DNA of 64,000 nucleotides. It comes from G965232465 sp965232465. Lineage in GTDB: Bacteria; Pseudomonadota; Alphaproteobacteria; JAQWUY01. The stretch covers positions 1,116,001 through 1,180,000 of the forward strand of contig OZ246977.1 in NCBI GenBank assembly GCA_965232465.1, written 5' to 3'. The notes beneath the pieces are model-generated. The model saw only the letters and a program-made list of their open reading frames with translations, was not told the DNA's origin and did not search any database. A program made the position numbers and the translations under genes. This document shows positions 17,941 through 27,326 of the stretch, piece after piece. The number at the start of each line of letters is the position of its first letter. Position 1 is the first letter of the stretch.

Positions 17941-18894
17941 ATGCCATCAGACATCGATACCAAACATTTTTTTTATCGTGTGCTTCCCCATACATATCAC
18001 CCGTATATCAGCCTTGCCCGATTTGACCGTTCGATTGGGTATATGTTATTGTATTATCCCTGTATTTGGGGGCTTATGCTGAGCTGGAATGTGGCGGGTA
18101 TATATTATCCCGACCCCATCATTTTATGGGATAAAGTGCTATTATATATGGTGGTATTTTTTATTGGTGCGGTGATTATGCGTGGGGCGGGATGTGCATG
18201 GAATGACATTCAAGATCGCCATTTTGATGCCCAAGTTGCCCGCACCAAAAATCGCCCTTTGCCATCGGGACAAATTACCGTTCGCCAAGCATATATCTGT
18301 GTGGGGGTATTATTGGCAATCGGTACGGGTATCCTTGTATTATTGCCCCTGCCTGCGATTATTGCGGCGGGGATGGCATGTGTGCCTGCGGTATTATATC
18401 CGTTTTTAAAACGCATTACCTATTTTCCACAATTGTGGTTGGGGGTAACCTTTAACTGGGGCATTTGGGTGGGGTGGTTTACCTTGTTACCCGCCCATAT
18501 TGGATTACAAATTACATATATATGGATACCCTTTGTTACGCATATACTGGGTATTATTTGGACTTTGGCATATGACACCATATACGCCCACCAAGACCGC
18601 ACAGACGATGTATACGCAGGGGTCAAATCTTCCGCTTTGGTATTTGCCGGTGCAACTTATACTATGTTATGGATAAGTTATACGATAATTATCGCTATAC
18701 TGGTGGGGCTTGTTTGGCAATTACAAGGGGGAACAATTGCAAACTTAGGTATCATAGGTATGGGAATAACCCTTGCCATATGGATAAAAAACCTGTGCAT
18801 AGACACCCCCGAATCATGTAAAAATTTTTTTCGCTTAAATCGTTTTGTGGGTATTTTTATCAGTATCATTTTATTGGCATGTGTATTTACTTAA
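17941..18894 (+). CDS. ubiA: 4-hydroxybenzoate polyprenyltransferase
   Basis: An integral-membrane prenyltransferase that joins a polyprenyl chain to 4-hydroxybenzoate in ubiquinone synthesis. The 317-residue protein is mostly transmembrane helices and shows both Asp-rich motifs: NDIQDRHFDAQVARTKNRPL (the NDxxDxxxD signature) and YDTIYAHQDRTDD. The N-terminal SLARFDRSIGYMLLYYPCIWGL is also typical. I chose the ATG at 17941, with CAGGGA upstream, over the in-frame upstream start at 17863, which lies inside the probable promoter. Confidence 0.93.
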   Translation: MPSDIDTKHFFYRVLPHTYHPYISLARFDRSIGYMLLYYPCIWGLMLSWNVAGIYYPDPIILWDKVLLYMVVFFIGAVIMRGAGCAWNDIQDRHFDAQVARTKNRPLPSGQITVRQAYICVGVLLAIGTGILVLLPLPAIIAAGMACVPAVLYPFLKRITYFPQLWLGVTFNWGIWVGWFTLLPAHIGLQITYIWIPFVTHILGIIWTLAYDTIYAHQDRTDDVYAGVKSSALVFAGATYTMLWISYTIIIAILVGLVWQLQGGTIANLGIIGMGITLAIWIKNLCIDTPESCKNFFRLNRFVGIFISIILLACVFT

Positions 18895-18912
18895 AATTCC
18901 ATAAATAGCCAT

Positions 18913-18940
18913 TGATTTTTTTTAAATTGCCCTTTATAAT
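18913..18940 (+). promoter_or_regulatory. Candidate sigma70 promoter of lpd
   Basis: TTGATT (18913-18918), 16-base spacer, perfect TATAAT (18935-18940). The lpd ATG is at 19004 with AAGGA upstream. A G-rich tract (18957-18968) lies in the leader. Confidence 0.5.
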
Positions 18941-19003
18941 CCTTGACAATTCACACGGGGGGAGGGGGTGTATATGCGAATTTTTATTTAAGGAATATAT
19001 GAA

Positions 19004-20398
19004 ATGTCAAAAAAATATGCTGTGGCTGTTATTGGTGGGGGACCCGGTGGATATGTAACCGCTATTCGTTGTGCCCAATTAGGTTTAAAAACCGTTTGTA
19101 TTGAAAAACGCAAAACTCTTGGTGGTACTTGCTTAAATGTGGGCTGTATCCCGTCGAAAGCGTTGCTTGATATCACCCACAAATTTCACGATGCCCAACA
19201 TAAGTTTGCTGATATGGGTATCCTTGCTGATTCTGTGGTGGTGGATGTGGCAAAAATGCAACACCGTAAGAAATCTGTGGTGGCGGATTTAACAAAAGGC
19301 ATTGATTTTTTGTTAAAGAAAAACAAAGTCGACCGCATTGTTGCAACGGCAACGCTAAACGCCGATAAGACGATTACCGCTGGTGATGAAATTGTCGTAG
19401 CCGATACTATTATTTTGGCAACCGGGTCTATGCCCACCCAAATCCCCGGTATAAAAGTCGATGAACAAAACATTGTAACCTCAACCGGGGCATTGGAATT
19501 TACCGAAGTGCCTGAACATATGGTTGTAATTGGTGGCGGTGTTATTGGGTTGGAAATGGGGTCTATTTGGGGACGGCTTGGTACAAATATAACAATCGTC
19601 GAATATGCCGATACGATTATTCCACAAATGGACAAAGATGTCATTAAGCAATTCACCACCACCCTTAAAAAGCAAAAATTTAAATTTAAAACCAAAACCA
19701 AGGTAACAGGTGTTGAAAAAACCGATTCTGGATTAAGTGTACAGGTCGAAGGACGGGACAATGGCAACACCGATTGTATTACATGCGATAAAGTGTTGGT
19801 TGCCGTGGGGCGGGTGCCATATACGGAGGGTCTTGGCTTGGATGCGGTGGGTGTTAATGTGTGTACGCATGGATTTATACAGGTCGATAAAAACTTTCAA
19901 ACCAATATCGAAGGTATTTTTGCCATTGGCGATGTTATCGGCGGGGCTATGCTTGCCCACAAAGCCGAAGAAGAAGGGGGGGCAGTAGCGGAATTTTTAA
20001 CCGGCAAGACGACTGTACATGTCAATCACAATAATATACCCTCTGTTATTTATACCCATCCAGAAGTTGCCTTTACAGGCTTAACAGAACAACAGGTTAA
20101 ACACTCAGGTATCCCATACATCGTTGGACAATTCCCCTTTATGGCAAACAGCCGTGGGCGGGCAACGGGTAATACGGAGGGATTTGTTAAAGTAATTGCG
20201 GAAAAATCCACCGATAAAGTATTGGGCGTACATATTGTTGGGGCGGATGCGGGAACCATGATTCACGAAGCGGTGATTATTATGGAATACAGCGGTACAG
20301 CAGAAGACCTATTTAGGTGTTGCCACGCCCACCCAACCTTAAATGAAGCCCTAAAAGAAGCCGCATTAGCGGTACATAAGCGGGCAGTACACGCTTAA
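19004..20398 (+). CDS. lpd: Dihydrolipoyl dehydrogenase (E3)
   Basis: The FAD-dependent E3 subunit that reoxidises dihydrolipoamide in 2-oxoacid dehydrogenase complexes or the glycine cleavage system. The 464 residues show the FAD motif VIGGGPGGYVTAIRCAQLG, the redox disulfide GGTCLNVGCIPSKA, the NAD motif VVIGGGVIGLEMGSIW, AIGDVIGGAMLAHKA for FAD, and the C-terminal catalytic HAHPTLNEALKEA. It is family length. It stands alone here, not next to E1/E2 genes. The gene ends 87 bp from the convergent nuclease gene; no clear terminator is visible there. Confidence 0.96.
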   Translation: MSKKYAVAVIGGGPGGYVTAIRCAQLGLKTVCIEKRKTLGGTCLNVGCIPSKALLDITHKFHDAQHKFADMGILADSVVVDVAKMQHRKKSVVADLTKGIDFLLKKNKVDRIVATATLNADKTITAGDEIVVADTIILATGSMPTQIPGIKVDEQNIVTSTGALEFTEVPEHMVVIGGGVIGLEMGSIWGRLGTNITIVEYADTIIPQMDKDVIKQFTTTLKKQKFKFKTKTKVTGVEKTDSGLSVQVEGRDNGNTDCITCDKVLVAVGRVPYTEGLGLDAVGVNVCTHGFIQVDKNFQTNIEGIFAIGDVIGGAMLAHKAEEEGGAVAEFLTGKTTVHVNHNNIPSVIYTHPEVAFTGLTEQQVKHSGIPYIVGQFPFMANSRGRATGNTEGFVKVIAEKSTDKVLGVHIVGADAGTMIHEAVIIMEYSGTAEDLFRCCHAHPTLNEALKEAALAVHKRAVHA

Positions 20399-20485
20399 AA
20401 CATAACAGATGTGTATATAAAAAACATAGCCTTTAAAGACTGTTTATTTTTAGCCTTGCAAAATACCAACAAAAGTGGACGATTC

Positions 20486-22120
20486 TCATTGGGGATTTGC
20501 CCAATCTTCAATTACTGATGTAAGGTCTTTGACTGCTGTCTCATTGAACTGTTCTAGCAATTCTCTTATTGCTGTTTCAAATTCTGATACTTGTTGATCA
20601 AATTCTTTATTTGAAATATTTTCTATTTCCTTTTTAAACTTTGTTGTCCTTATGAAGGTGAAAGACTTCGATTCTTCGTTTGCTTTATCTCTTTGATTCC
20701 AATAAAATTCTTGGTCCAATTTTTCGATTTTGTCTAACATATTATTGATTAAATCCGCTCTGCCTTGGACTGGACCAACGATGGCGTATAGAGTAATGGT
20801 TGTTAATTGTTTTTTGTCGTATTGCTTGTCATTATATTCTTCATTATTGCACTTTATCCGACAAATCATGGGATAGCCATATGCGTTATACGCTGTTCCC
20901 CATTTTTCTGCCCTGCTCCATTTCACAGGCGTCTTATATATGGTATTGTCAGTTTGTGCATTAAATGCTTCCTCCCATTTTGTTGGCAAAAAAATCATAT
21001 GTGCCCCAAAGGATCTTGTAGTAGATTCTAATAACTTTATATTATGAGTTTGTTGCGTGCCTTCAAAAATTTTTTTAACTGCCTTTTCAAAAGGCGTATC
21101 AATACCATAGTTTATAAGGAAGTCAATTACATCTTTATTTTCACGATATAAAGTGATAAAACTGCCATCTATGCCTGACATATTATTATTGTTAATATTG
21201 TTAATTTTATCTACATACTCCTTAATTTCTTTGATTATTTTATAATTTTCAGAACATAATTCTTTTGATAATCGTATACTCTCGTCTATGCGTTGATTGG
21301 AATCACATATCTTTTGAATGCTGTCAACATAATACCCAATAAAATTATATATTTTGGTTGAAATTGAAGATTCATAAAGCTTTTGTAAAGATACTAATTG
21401 ATTGGCAACTGCGTTGTGGCTTAAGGGTACATAAGGCAATTTTTGCTCATGTAGGTCGTCTGTACCTTTATTTGTAATGTAGTATATTTTTTTCTTCTCT
21501 GTATTTTTAAAATTTTTATTTTTGGTGCTACCAATCCATGTTGATCCTTTTTCAAAAGGATTAAAATTTTCATCTGTATTGGGATCGGTACCGCCTATTG
21601 TTAAATAAATACCTGCAATATTATATTCATCGTAATATTCTTTTGTTTGGATGGCTTCCCAATATCGGGCTAATTGGTTATTTTGTTGTGTTGCTTCCAA
21701 TTTATTTTCAATAATAAAAACCCACTTTTGTTCGGGTAATTCAATGAGAATATCTATTTTAACATTTTGTATTGAAAATTCGGTTTTGATAATCGCATTG
21801 TGTAAATTTTCCTTTACAATGTTACAAACATTTATAGGCTTTCCAATTTTACTTCTTTGATGGTCCTGTAATGCGTCTAAAACCCATTTATCTTCCACAT
21901 GTTTAAATGCTTCTGATAAAAATCGTGTTAAAAATTTATCTCCTAGATAATGATTTTCATTTGGATTTAATAGCCATGCTAAAATTTTTGTATTTTTAAT
22001 TTCCGAATTTTCCACACCTATGATTTCAAGGGGATTAAAATAATTTAATTTTGCCTGAATGTCATCAACTTTTTCATTATTGATTAAGAAATTATTTATT
22101 TCAATATTACTTGAACACAC
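20486..22120 (-). CDS. PD-(D/E)XK nuclease superfamily protein (accessory)
   Basis: A 544-residue protein resembling the PDDEXK_4 group of stand-alone restriction-like nucleases. The core is Asp123 in KIDILIEL and Glu138-Asn-Lys140 in FIIENKLEA, followed by QQNNQLARYWEA, a common extension of this family. A helical middle (about 240-310) separates it from a C-terminal domain of unknown role. GTG start with AAGGA eight bases upstream. Its codons lack the GGG/CCC-rich style of the neighbours and the gene is clearly more AT-rich, which suggests horizontal acquisition. No methylase or partner gene is adjacent. Defence or DNA-processing activity is inference. Confidence 0.75.
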   Translation of the reverse strand: MCSSNIEINNFLINNEKVDDIQAKLNYFNPLEIIGVENSEIKNTKILAWLLNPNENHYLGDKFLTRFLSEAFKHVEDKWVLDALQDHQRSKIGKPINVCNIVKENLHNAIIKTEFSIQNVKIDILIELPEQKWVFIIENKLEATQQNNQLARYWEAIQTKEYYDEYNIAGIYLTIGGTDPNTDENFNPFEKGSTWIGSTKNKNFKNTEKKKIYYITNKGTDDLHEQKLPYVPLSHNAVANQLVSLQKLYESSISTKIYNFIGYYVDSIQKICDSNQRIDESIRLSKELCSENYKIIKEIKEYVDKINNINNNNMSGIDGSFITLYRENKDVIDFLINYGIDTPFEKAVKKIFEGTQQTHNIKLLESTTRSFGAHMIFLPTKWEEAFNAQTDNTIYKTPVKWSRAEKWGTAYNAYGYPMICRIKCNNEEYNDKQYDKKQLTTITLYAIVGPVQGRADLINNMLDKIEKLDQEFYWNQRDKANEESKSFTFIRTTKFKKEIENISNKEFDQQVSEFETAIRELLEQFNETAVKDLTSVIEDWANPQ

Positions 22121-22169
22121 AACACACTTCCTTTCTTTAAAGATCTAGAGCATTTTGATCTATATTTTG

Positions 22170-22233
22170 ATTGTATAAGATTTGTTTTATGGTGTCAATA
22201 ATTTTTTTAAATTTTGCTGTATTTTGGGCTAAA
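22170..22233 (-). promoter_or_regulatory. Box-plus-promoter cassette upstream of the nuclease gene
   Basis: Minus strand: box TTTAGCCCAAAATACAG (22233-22217), 18 bp, TTGACA (22198-22193), 17-base spacer, TACAAT (22175-22170). From the box to just beyond the -10 it is almost identical to the segment before ettA (45100-45161), including the CCATAAAACAAATCTTA spacer. No palindromic hairpin flanks the box here. The rest of the 363-bp gap (22121-22483) shows no gene. Confidence 0.75.
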
Positions 22234-22483
22234 TGTTGTTTGATATATTTAAAGTGGGGTGTTTTTTGGTGTTTTAAACGCACCTATCCTGTGGTTTGTT
22301 ACGATGGAACACCATATTTGTTTAAAAATCTTGCACCCTGTTGTATATTATGGGCTATGGCACTTATGCCATAAAAGGGGTCTTTGATAATTTGTAATGG
22401 TTCTTACATACAGATTCAATTTGGACATACCATCAGAAATCTCTGTATAGCATATTATATGCGTTTGTGATATACTGCGTGGT

Positions 22484-23029
22484 ATGAGAGTACGAGATTT
22501 ATGTAAAAAACAATATATTTCCCCATTGAGTATTGGTAATGTGGTGCAAACCCCGCTTGTTGCTGGGGCAATGAGGGTTACAGATGACATGATTGATTAT
22601 AATGGGCATATGAACGAACGGTATTACATAACCGCCGCTAGTCAAGGATTTGAGGCGTTAACCCAATATATGGGCATGGACATAGATTTTGTGCTAAATA
22701 CGGCGTCGTATTTTACTTTGGAAAATCATAATGTATATATGCAGGAATGTCGATTGGGGGATATCTTAACATCCGTTGGACAGGTATTGAATTATGACGA
22801 AAAACGCATTCATGTGTATTATGATGTGTACAAAGGCGATGTAAATGATGGTATCGTGGTGTTTTCCATGGAACAGGTTAAGGTGTTGGTGGATGTGCAT
22901 ACCCGTAAAGCCACCGTGTTACCCGATGACATGTACAGTCGTTTATGTGCCATTCACACGGCACATAAGACCTTGGGAATGCCAAAAAATGCAGGCAGAA
23001 ATATACAAATGCGTAAAAAGTCCAATTAA
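22484..23029 (+). CDS. Hot-dog fold thioesterase family protein
   Basis: A 181-residue acyl-CoA thioesterase-like protein. DDMIDYNGHMNERYY near residue 35-48 is the hot-dog helix signature of the YbgC/carnitine-associated thioesterase group, with the aspartate as likely catalytic residue. The middle (VYMQECRLGDILTSVGQVL and MEQVKVLVDVHTRKA) fits the beta-sheet of the fold. The ATG at 22484 gives a short basic leader before the domain. It probably hydrolyses an acyl-CoA; the substrate is unknown. No partner gene is adjacent, and rpmB follows about 90 bp later with its own likely promoter. Confidence 0.72.
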   Translation: MRVRDLCKKQYISPLSIGNVVQTPLVAGAMRVTDDMIDYNGHMNERYYITAASQGFEALTQYMGMDIDFVLNTASYFTLENHNVYMQECRLGDILTSVGQVLNYDEKRIHVYYDVYKGDVNDGIVVFSMEQVKVLVDVHTRKATVLPDDMYSRLCAIHTAHKTLGMPKNAGRNIQMRKKSN

Positions 23030-23033
23030 AAGG

Positions 23034-23062
23034 TTGACAAATGCCAAAAAATCCTGAATATA
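23034..23062 (+). promoter_or_regulatory. Candidate promoter of rpmB
   Basis: Perfect TTGACA (23034-23039), 17-base spacer, AATATA (23057-23062). TATATT two bases further on could also serve. It sits directly after the thioesterase gene and 60 bp before the rpmB ATG. Confidence 0.4.
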
Positions 23063-23121
23063 TTGTTTTTTTTACTGTTTCTTAATAGATCTGGTTTTAT
23101 AGTTTTAGAAAGGATAGATTG

Positions 23122-23403
23122 ATGAGTCGTCGTTGTGAAATTTTGGGTAAAGGTGTTATGAGTGGTAATAATGTATCCCATGCTGTAAATCGTACCCGCC
23201 GTTGTTTTTTACCAAATTTGCAAAGTACTACGCTTATATCTGATATATTGGGCGAAGGTGTACGGATGCGTATTTCCACCAAAGCCATGCGTACCATTGA
23301 TTTTAAGGGGGGATTCGATGCGTATTTGTTGGCAACCCCCAACCGCAAATTAACAGATAAAGCCCTAAAAATTAAAAAACGCATTCTCAAAAAGCAAAAA
23401 TAA
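23122..23403 (+). CDS. rpmB: 50S ribosomal protein L28
   Basis: L28 of the large ribosomal subunit. The 93 residues begin SRRCEILGKGVMSGNNVSHA, the standard L28 N-terminus, then NRTRRCFLPNLQ and RISTKAMRTID, and end in a very basic tail. I chose the ATG at 23122, preceded by AAAGGA; a TTG one codon upstream is less likely. In alphaproteobacteria rpmB often lies near cobT/cobS, as here. A weak GC hairpin with a T-rich tail (about 23428-23460) may terminate it. Confidence 0.97.
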   Translation: MSRRCEILGKGVMSGNNVSHAVNRTRRCFLPNLQSTTLISDILGEGVRMRISTKAMRTIDFKGGFDAYLLATPNRKLTDKALKIKKRILKKQK

Positions 23404-23479
23404 TTTTGAGACTATAATGTATTAAAATCCTGCTCCGCAGTGGGATTGTGGAATTTTTGTGGGGATTTTTATTTTTGTT

Positions 23480-23743
23480 TCATACTGTTGTTCGAATCGA
23501 TAAAGCGTGAATCGGTCCTTGTTCCATTAATGGCTTTAAAATATCCATAACCATGCGTTGGCATTTTATACGGGGGATATTTTTAAATCCTGCCCATGTG
23601 ATATGGACAGTGTAATGGCTGGCACCTGTGCCATTGTCGCCTGTGTGTCCTGTGTGCAGGTGGGATTCATTTATGACTTTGACTATGCACTCGTCGAAGT
23701 TTTTTTGTAATAATTGTAATATTTGTGTGTCTGTACTAGACAT
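23480..23743 (-). CDS. BolA family protein
   Basis: An 87-residue BolA-type protein. BolA proteins pair with monothiol glutaredoxins to bind or transfer iron-sulfur clusters and can act as regulators. It has the class II KH-like layout: CIVKVINESHLH with the conserved histidine, SHYTVHITWAGF, then RIKCQRMVMDILKPLMEQGPIHALSIRTT, where HAL is a strong family mark. AGGAG lies before the ATG. It is divergent from the J-domain gene with a 23-bp gap, the standard alphaproteobacterial neighbourhood. Confidence 0.93.
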   Translation of the reverse strand: MSSTDTQILQLLQKNFDECIVKVINESHLHTGHTGDNGTGASHYTVHITWAGFKNIPRIKCQRMVMDILKPLMEQGPIHALSIRTTV

Positions 23744-23766
23744 GGGGTTACTCCTTGTTTTATAAT

Positions 23767-24333
23767 ATGCGTACTATGACACAAAAACTGTATTGGACAC
23801 AATATAAAAATTCGCCTAAGATATGCGAAAAACCCAATTGTAACGCATTGGTTACCTCGGCGGTGCCGATTTCCCCCAATTGTCCAAGGGATTATCGGTG
23901 GTTGTGTCGGTCGTGTGCCCGCCATCATAATGAAAATTGGAATTATAAACACGGTAAATCAGATGTGGAAATAGAACACATTATTCGTGATGATATGTGT
24001 TGGAATCGCCCAACACAACCCTTTTCTCATTTGCATGATAGGGATAACATACACTTACAACCGGCTATACAAGATTTTATGGGGCAAGATTTTATGGGGG
24101 ATGTTATTCATATATCAAAATTGCACCAACTGCCCCAAAACATACAAGATGCCTATGCCATTCTTGAATTGTCCGAACCCCTTGAAAAAGAAGCATTAAA
24201 ATCCCATTATAAACAACTGGTAAAACAATATCATCCGGATACCACCCCTTACACAGCCCATATGGACGATAAGATTAAAAATATAAATGTTGCGTACGAT
24301 ACGATAACAGAGTACATTAACAGCGAAAAATAA
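23767..24333 (+). CDS. J-domain protein with N-terminal zinc-type cysteine cluster
   Basis: A DnaJ-like co-chaperone with reversed layout: the J domain is C-terminal (YAILELSEPLEKEALKSHYKQL, HPD in KQYHPDTTPYT). The N-terminal half has CEKPNC, then CPRDYRWLCRSC and HxxNW, likely a zinc site. This form is known next to bolA and cobS in alphaproteobacteria. The HPD tripeptide needed to stimulate DnaK ATPase is intact. The start is uncertain: ATG at 23767 or 23776, or TTG at 23755, none with a good ribosome-binding site. CobS follows 25 bp later, so it probably leads a J-cobS-cobT operon. Confidence 0.87.
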   Translation: MRTMTQKLYWTQYKNSPKICEKPNCNALVTSAVPISPNCPRDYRWLCRSCARHHNENWNYKHGKSDVEIEHIIRDDMCWNRPTQPFSHLHDRDNIHLQPAIQDFMGQDFMGDVIHISKLHQLPQNIQDAYAILELSEPLEKEALKSHYKQLVKQYHPDTTPYTAHMDDKIKNINVAYDTITEYINSEK

Positions 24334-24358
24334 AATTTTAAACGGAGACATTATATTT

Positions 24359-25321
24359 ATGCCCCATTTTTCCATTAAAGATGAAATTGGTTTCGATACC
24401 CCTGATACAGCTGTTGATGCTAAGCAGGTATTTGGGGTTGCTGGTGTAGATTCCGTCCCTGCATTTTCCAAGAAATCACAAATGGTACCGGATATTGACG
24501 ATAATTATGTGTTTGATGTGGATACGACTCGTGCCATATTGGCGGGCTTTATCCATAATCGCCGTGTACTTATCCAAGGATACCATGGTACGGGAAAATC
24601 ATCCCATATCGAACAAGTGTGTGCTCGATTAAATTGGGCATGTATGCGTGTAAACCTCGATAGCCATATTTCCCGTATTGATTTGTTGGGCAAGGATGCG
24701 ATTATATTACAAGATGGCAAGCAAATTACCGATTTCAAAGAAGGTATTTTACCATGGGCATTACAAAATCCCGTGGTGCTGATTTTTGACGAATACGATG
24801 CGGGGCGCCCCGATGTGATGTTTGTTATCCAGCGGATTTTGGAAGAAAATGGTAAATTGACTTTATTGGATCAAAATTGTGTCATTACCCCCCATGCCCA
24901 ATTTCGCTTGTTTGCCACGGCAAATACAGTGGGATTGGGCGATACAACAGGGCTGTACCATGGGACACAACCGATTAACCAAGCCCAAATGGATCGATGG
25001 AACATTGTTGCCACCTTAAATTATTTATCCCGGCGGGCGGAAATGGAAATTTTGACCAAACGGTTTGGCGATGCTTTTGAAAACATAGTGTATGACAATA
25101 TGTTAGCGGTGGCGGAATTGACCCGTGTGGGATTTGTCAATGGGGATATATCAACGGTTATGTCGCCCCGAACGGTTATTTCGTGGATTGATAATGCGAT
25201 TATATTTAACAATATACAGTATGCGTTTCGTGTATCATTCTTAAATAAATGTGACGAATCGGAACGGCACAGCATTTGTGAATATTATCAAAGGTGTTTT
25301 AACCAAGAATTAACCCCATAA
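24359..25321 (+). CDS. cobS: Cobaltochelatase AAA+ subunit CobS
   Basis: The MoxR-type AAA+ ATPase of cobaltochelatase, forming a ring with CobT that powers cobalt insertion by CobN. The 320 residues include Walker A in GYHGTGKSSHIEQV, Walker B in VVLIFDEYDAGRPDV, the sensor segment FRLFATANTVGLGD and SPRTVISW. The N-terminal FSIKDEIGFDTPDTAVDA is the CobS leader. It is family length (about 325). The ATG has GGAG upstream at a slightly long distance. It is followed by cobT after 18 bp. Confidence 0.96.
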   Translation: MPHFSIKDEIGFDTPDTAVDAKQVFGVAGVDSVPAFSKKSQMVPDIDDNYVFDVDTTRAILAGFIHNRRVLIQGYHGTGKSSHIEQVCARLNWACMRVNLDSHISRIDLLGKDAIILQDGKQITDFKEGILPWALQNPVVLIFDEYDAGRPDVMFVIQRILEENGKLTLLDQNCVITPHAQFRLFATANTVGLGDTTGLYHGTQPINQAQMDRWNIVATLNYLSRRAEMEILTKRFGDAFENIVYDNMLAVAELTRVGFVNGDISTVMSPRTVISWIDNAIIFNNIQYAFRVSFLNKCDESERHSICEYYQRCFNQELTP

Positions 25322-25339
25322 GAGGGCGGATATACCCTT

Positions 25340-27202
25340 ATGAACAATAGCACACACCCTTATAATCCATTACAGAATACCCCAACGGATGTATTGGAAA
25401 AACGCTTGGAAGGCGTATACCGTGCGTTGTCCGAAGATTATGAATCGACGGTCAGTTTTGGTGCCAATAAACAGGCAAGTGCCATCCCCCATACTAAGGG
25501 TGTTCGCTTGCCCCGTCCCAGTGGACGGGACTTGGAAAATTTATCTGTGTATCGGGGTGAAGCGGATTTTTTGGCGTTTCGGCATAAATATCATAATGCT
25601 GTGTTTCATGCCCAACATCGCCCATCCGATGCTACCCAAGCATTGTTGTATAATGCCTTGGAAGATGCCCGTATCGAAACCTGTGGGGCATTAAAGTTTG
25701 TAGGGGCATCCGCCAACATTGACAAAGCGTTATATGAAAAATATCAACGGATAAATGTGGCGGAAAATATGGTGCACATGGGGGATAATGGGTGGGCAGA
25801 AGCTTTAAAACTTTTTGCTCGTAAGATTTTTATGGGTAAGGATTGCCCCACAAATGCCCAGCCTTTATATGATATGTTTGCCCATAAAAACACAAAAATT
25901 TTACAATCCGCATTACAAAAGTTATCGGAAAATGTATATGATCAAGAAAAATTTGCGGGGATGGTCAACCGGCTGATTGATGCGTTGGAAGGCGATGGGG
26001 ATATGACCAATATCGATGGCGAAAACACACCACAAGATTCAGACCATATGGAAACCGGCGATGCAGCCCGTGATGACGCCCCCGATGACGACACCCACAC
26101 CAGCGAAACTGATGAAACCGTTGACCCCGCCCATATGGATTCGGATGACAACGATCAGCCCAGTGATTCGTCGATGGATACGGAACAAACCGATATGGAA
26201 AATACCGATATCGATATGCAGGCGGATGGTGAACCCTTGCCCGCCGATCATAATTATAATGAAAATGCCTCTGTCCAAGGCTATAAAGTATATACAGAAA
26301 AATACGATGTGGTTGAACATGCCACCGATATTGCCACCGATGTGGAATTATACGATTTACGGGCAAAATTGGATATATATTTGGAATCGTACCGCTCATT
26401 AATCAGCCGTGTTGCCAATCGCCTGCAACGCAAATTACAAGCCCAACAATTACGGTCATGGCACTTTGATCTTGAAGAAGGCTTGTTGGACACTTCTAAG
26501 TTAACCCGTGTTGTTACCAACCCCTTACAATCGTTGTCGTTTAAACAGGAAAAAAATGCTATGTTTAAGGATACAGTGGTTACATTGTTGATTGATAATT
26601 CTGGGTCTATGCGGGGACGCCCCATTGCACTTGCGGCAATGGCAACGGATATTTTGGCACGCACTCTCGAACGCTGTGGTGTTAAGGTGGAGGTACTGGG
26701 CTTTACCACCATCAACTGGAAAGGGGGCAAAGCATTTAAAGATTGGCATATAAATGGACGCACCCCTGATAACCCCGGGCGATTGAATGATTTACGACAT
26801 ATTGTATATAAGTCCGCCACCGCCCCATATACCCGCACTAAAAACAATTTTGGTTTAATGTTAAAAGAAGGACTGTTAAAAGAAAACATTGATGGCGAAG
26901 CGTTACAGTGGGCGTATAATCGTTTGTTAAACCGTATCGAAGACCGCCGTATTTTAATGGTTATATCAGATGGTGCCCCCGTTGATGATGCTACGCTCAG
27001 CAATAATACGGTGGATATTTTGGAAAAACACTTGCGGGAAGTTATTTTTGAAATTGAAAACAAATCAGATATCGAATTATTGGCGGTCGGTATCGGACAC
27101 GATGTAACCCAATATTACGACCACGCCGTTACCATTCCCAATGCCGAAAGCTTAGCCACCGTCATGATGGGGGAATGTATCAGTTTATTTGATAATAAAT
27201 AA
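25340..27202 (+). CDS. cobT: Cobaltochelatase subunit CobT
   Basis: The 620-residue von Willebrand A partner of CobS. The N-terminal helical domain (about 1-215) is followed by a very acidic Asp/Glu/Thr-rich linker (about 220-310) and a C-terminal vWA domain whose MIDAS is D419-N-S-G-S in LLIDNSGSMRGRP, with ISDGAPVDDAT later. The acidic linker is characteristic of CobT and its magnesium-chelatase relative BchD. GGCGG precedes the ATG. It lies in an operon with cobS. The 124 bp to the convergent gltA contain only a short hairpin (27213-27226) without a T tract. Confidence 0.96.
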   Translation: MNNSTHPYNPLQNTPTDVLEKRLEGVYRALSEDYESTVSFGANKQASAIPHTKGVRLPRPSGRDLENLSVYRGEADFLAFRHKYHNAVFHAQHRPSDATQALLYNALEDARIETCGALKFVGASANIDKALYEKYQRINVAENMVHMGDNGWAEALKLFARKIFMGKDCPTNAQPLYDMFAHKNTKILQSALQKLSENVYDQEKFAGMVNRLIDALEGDGDMTNIDGENTPQDSDHMETGDAARDDAPDDDTHTSETDETVDPAHMDSDDNDQPSDSSMDTEQTDMENTDIDMQADGEPLPADHNYNENASVQGYKVYTEKYDVVEHATDIATDVELYDLRAKLDIYLESYRSLISRVANRLQRKLQAQQLRSWHFDLEEGLLDTSKLTRVVTNPLQSLSFKQEKNAMFKDTVVTLLIDNSGSMRGRPIALAAMATDILARTLERCGVKVEVLGFTTINWKGGKAFKDWHINGRTPDNPGRLNDLRHIVYKSATAPYTRTKNNFGLMLKEGLLKENIDGEALQWAYNRLLNRIEDRRILMVISDGAPVDDATLSNNTVDILEKHLREVIFEIENKSDIELLAVGIGHDVTQYYDHAVTIPNAESLATVMMGECISLFDNK

Positions 27203-27326
27203 TATGGTTATCCACGGAAATCCGTGTGAGGGTGTTCATTCCTGTGGTTATGTACTTTTACCTGATATACACACATTTTATTGTACATGGGACTTACCCA
27301 TAAGGTCTAATACTATGTTTTAAGGT

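Noticed and set aside
22171..22374. 67-codon reading frame in the gap before the thioesterase gene
   Set aside because: It starts inside the nuclease promoter cassette on the opposite strand and has no ribosome-binding site or recognisable protein features.
25965..26402. Overlapping frames on both strands in the middle of cobT
   Set aside because: Produced by the Asp/Glu/Thr-rich linker of CobT; the cobT frame is clearly the real one.
27203..27326. Short hairpin after cobT (27213-27226) as a terminator
   Set aside because: The stem is only 5-6 bp and no T tract follows on either strand.
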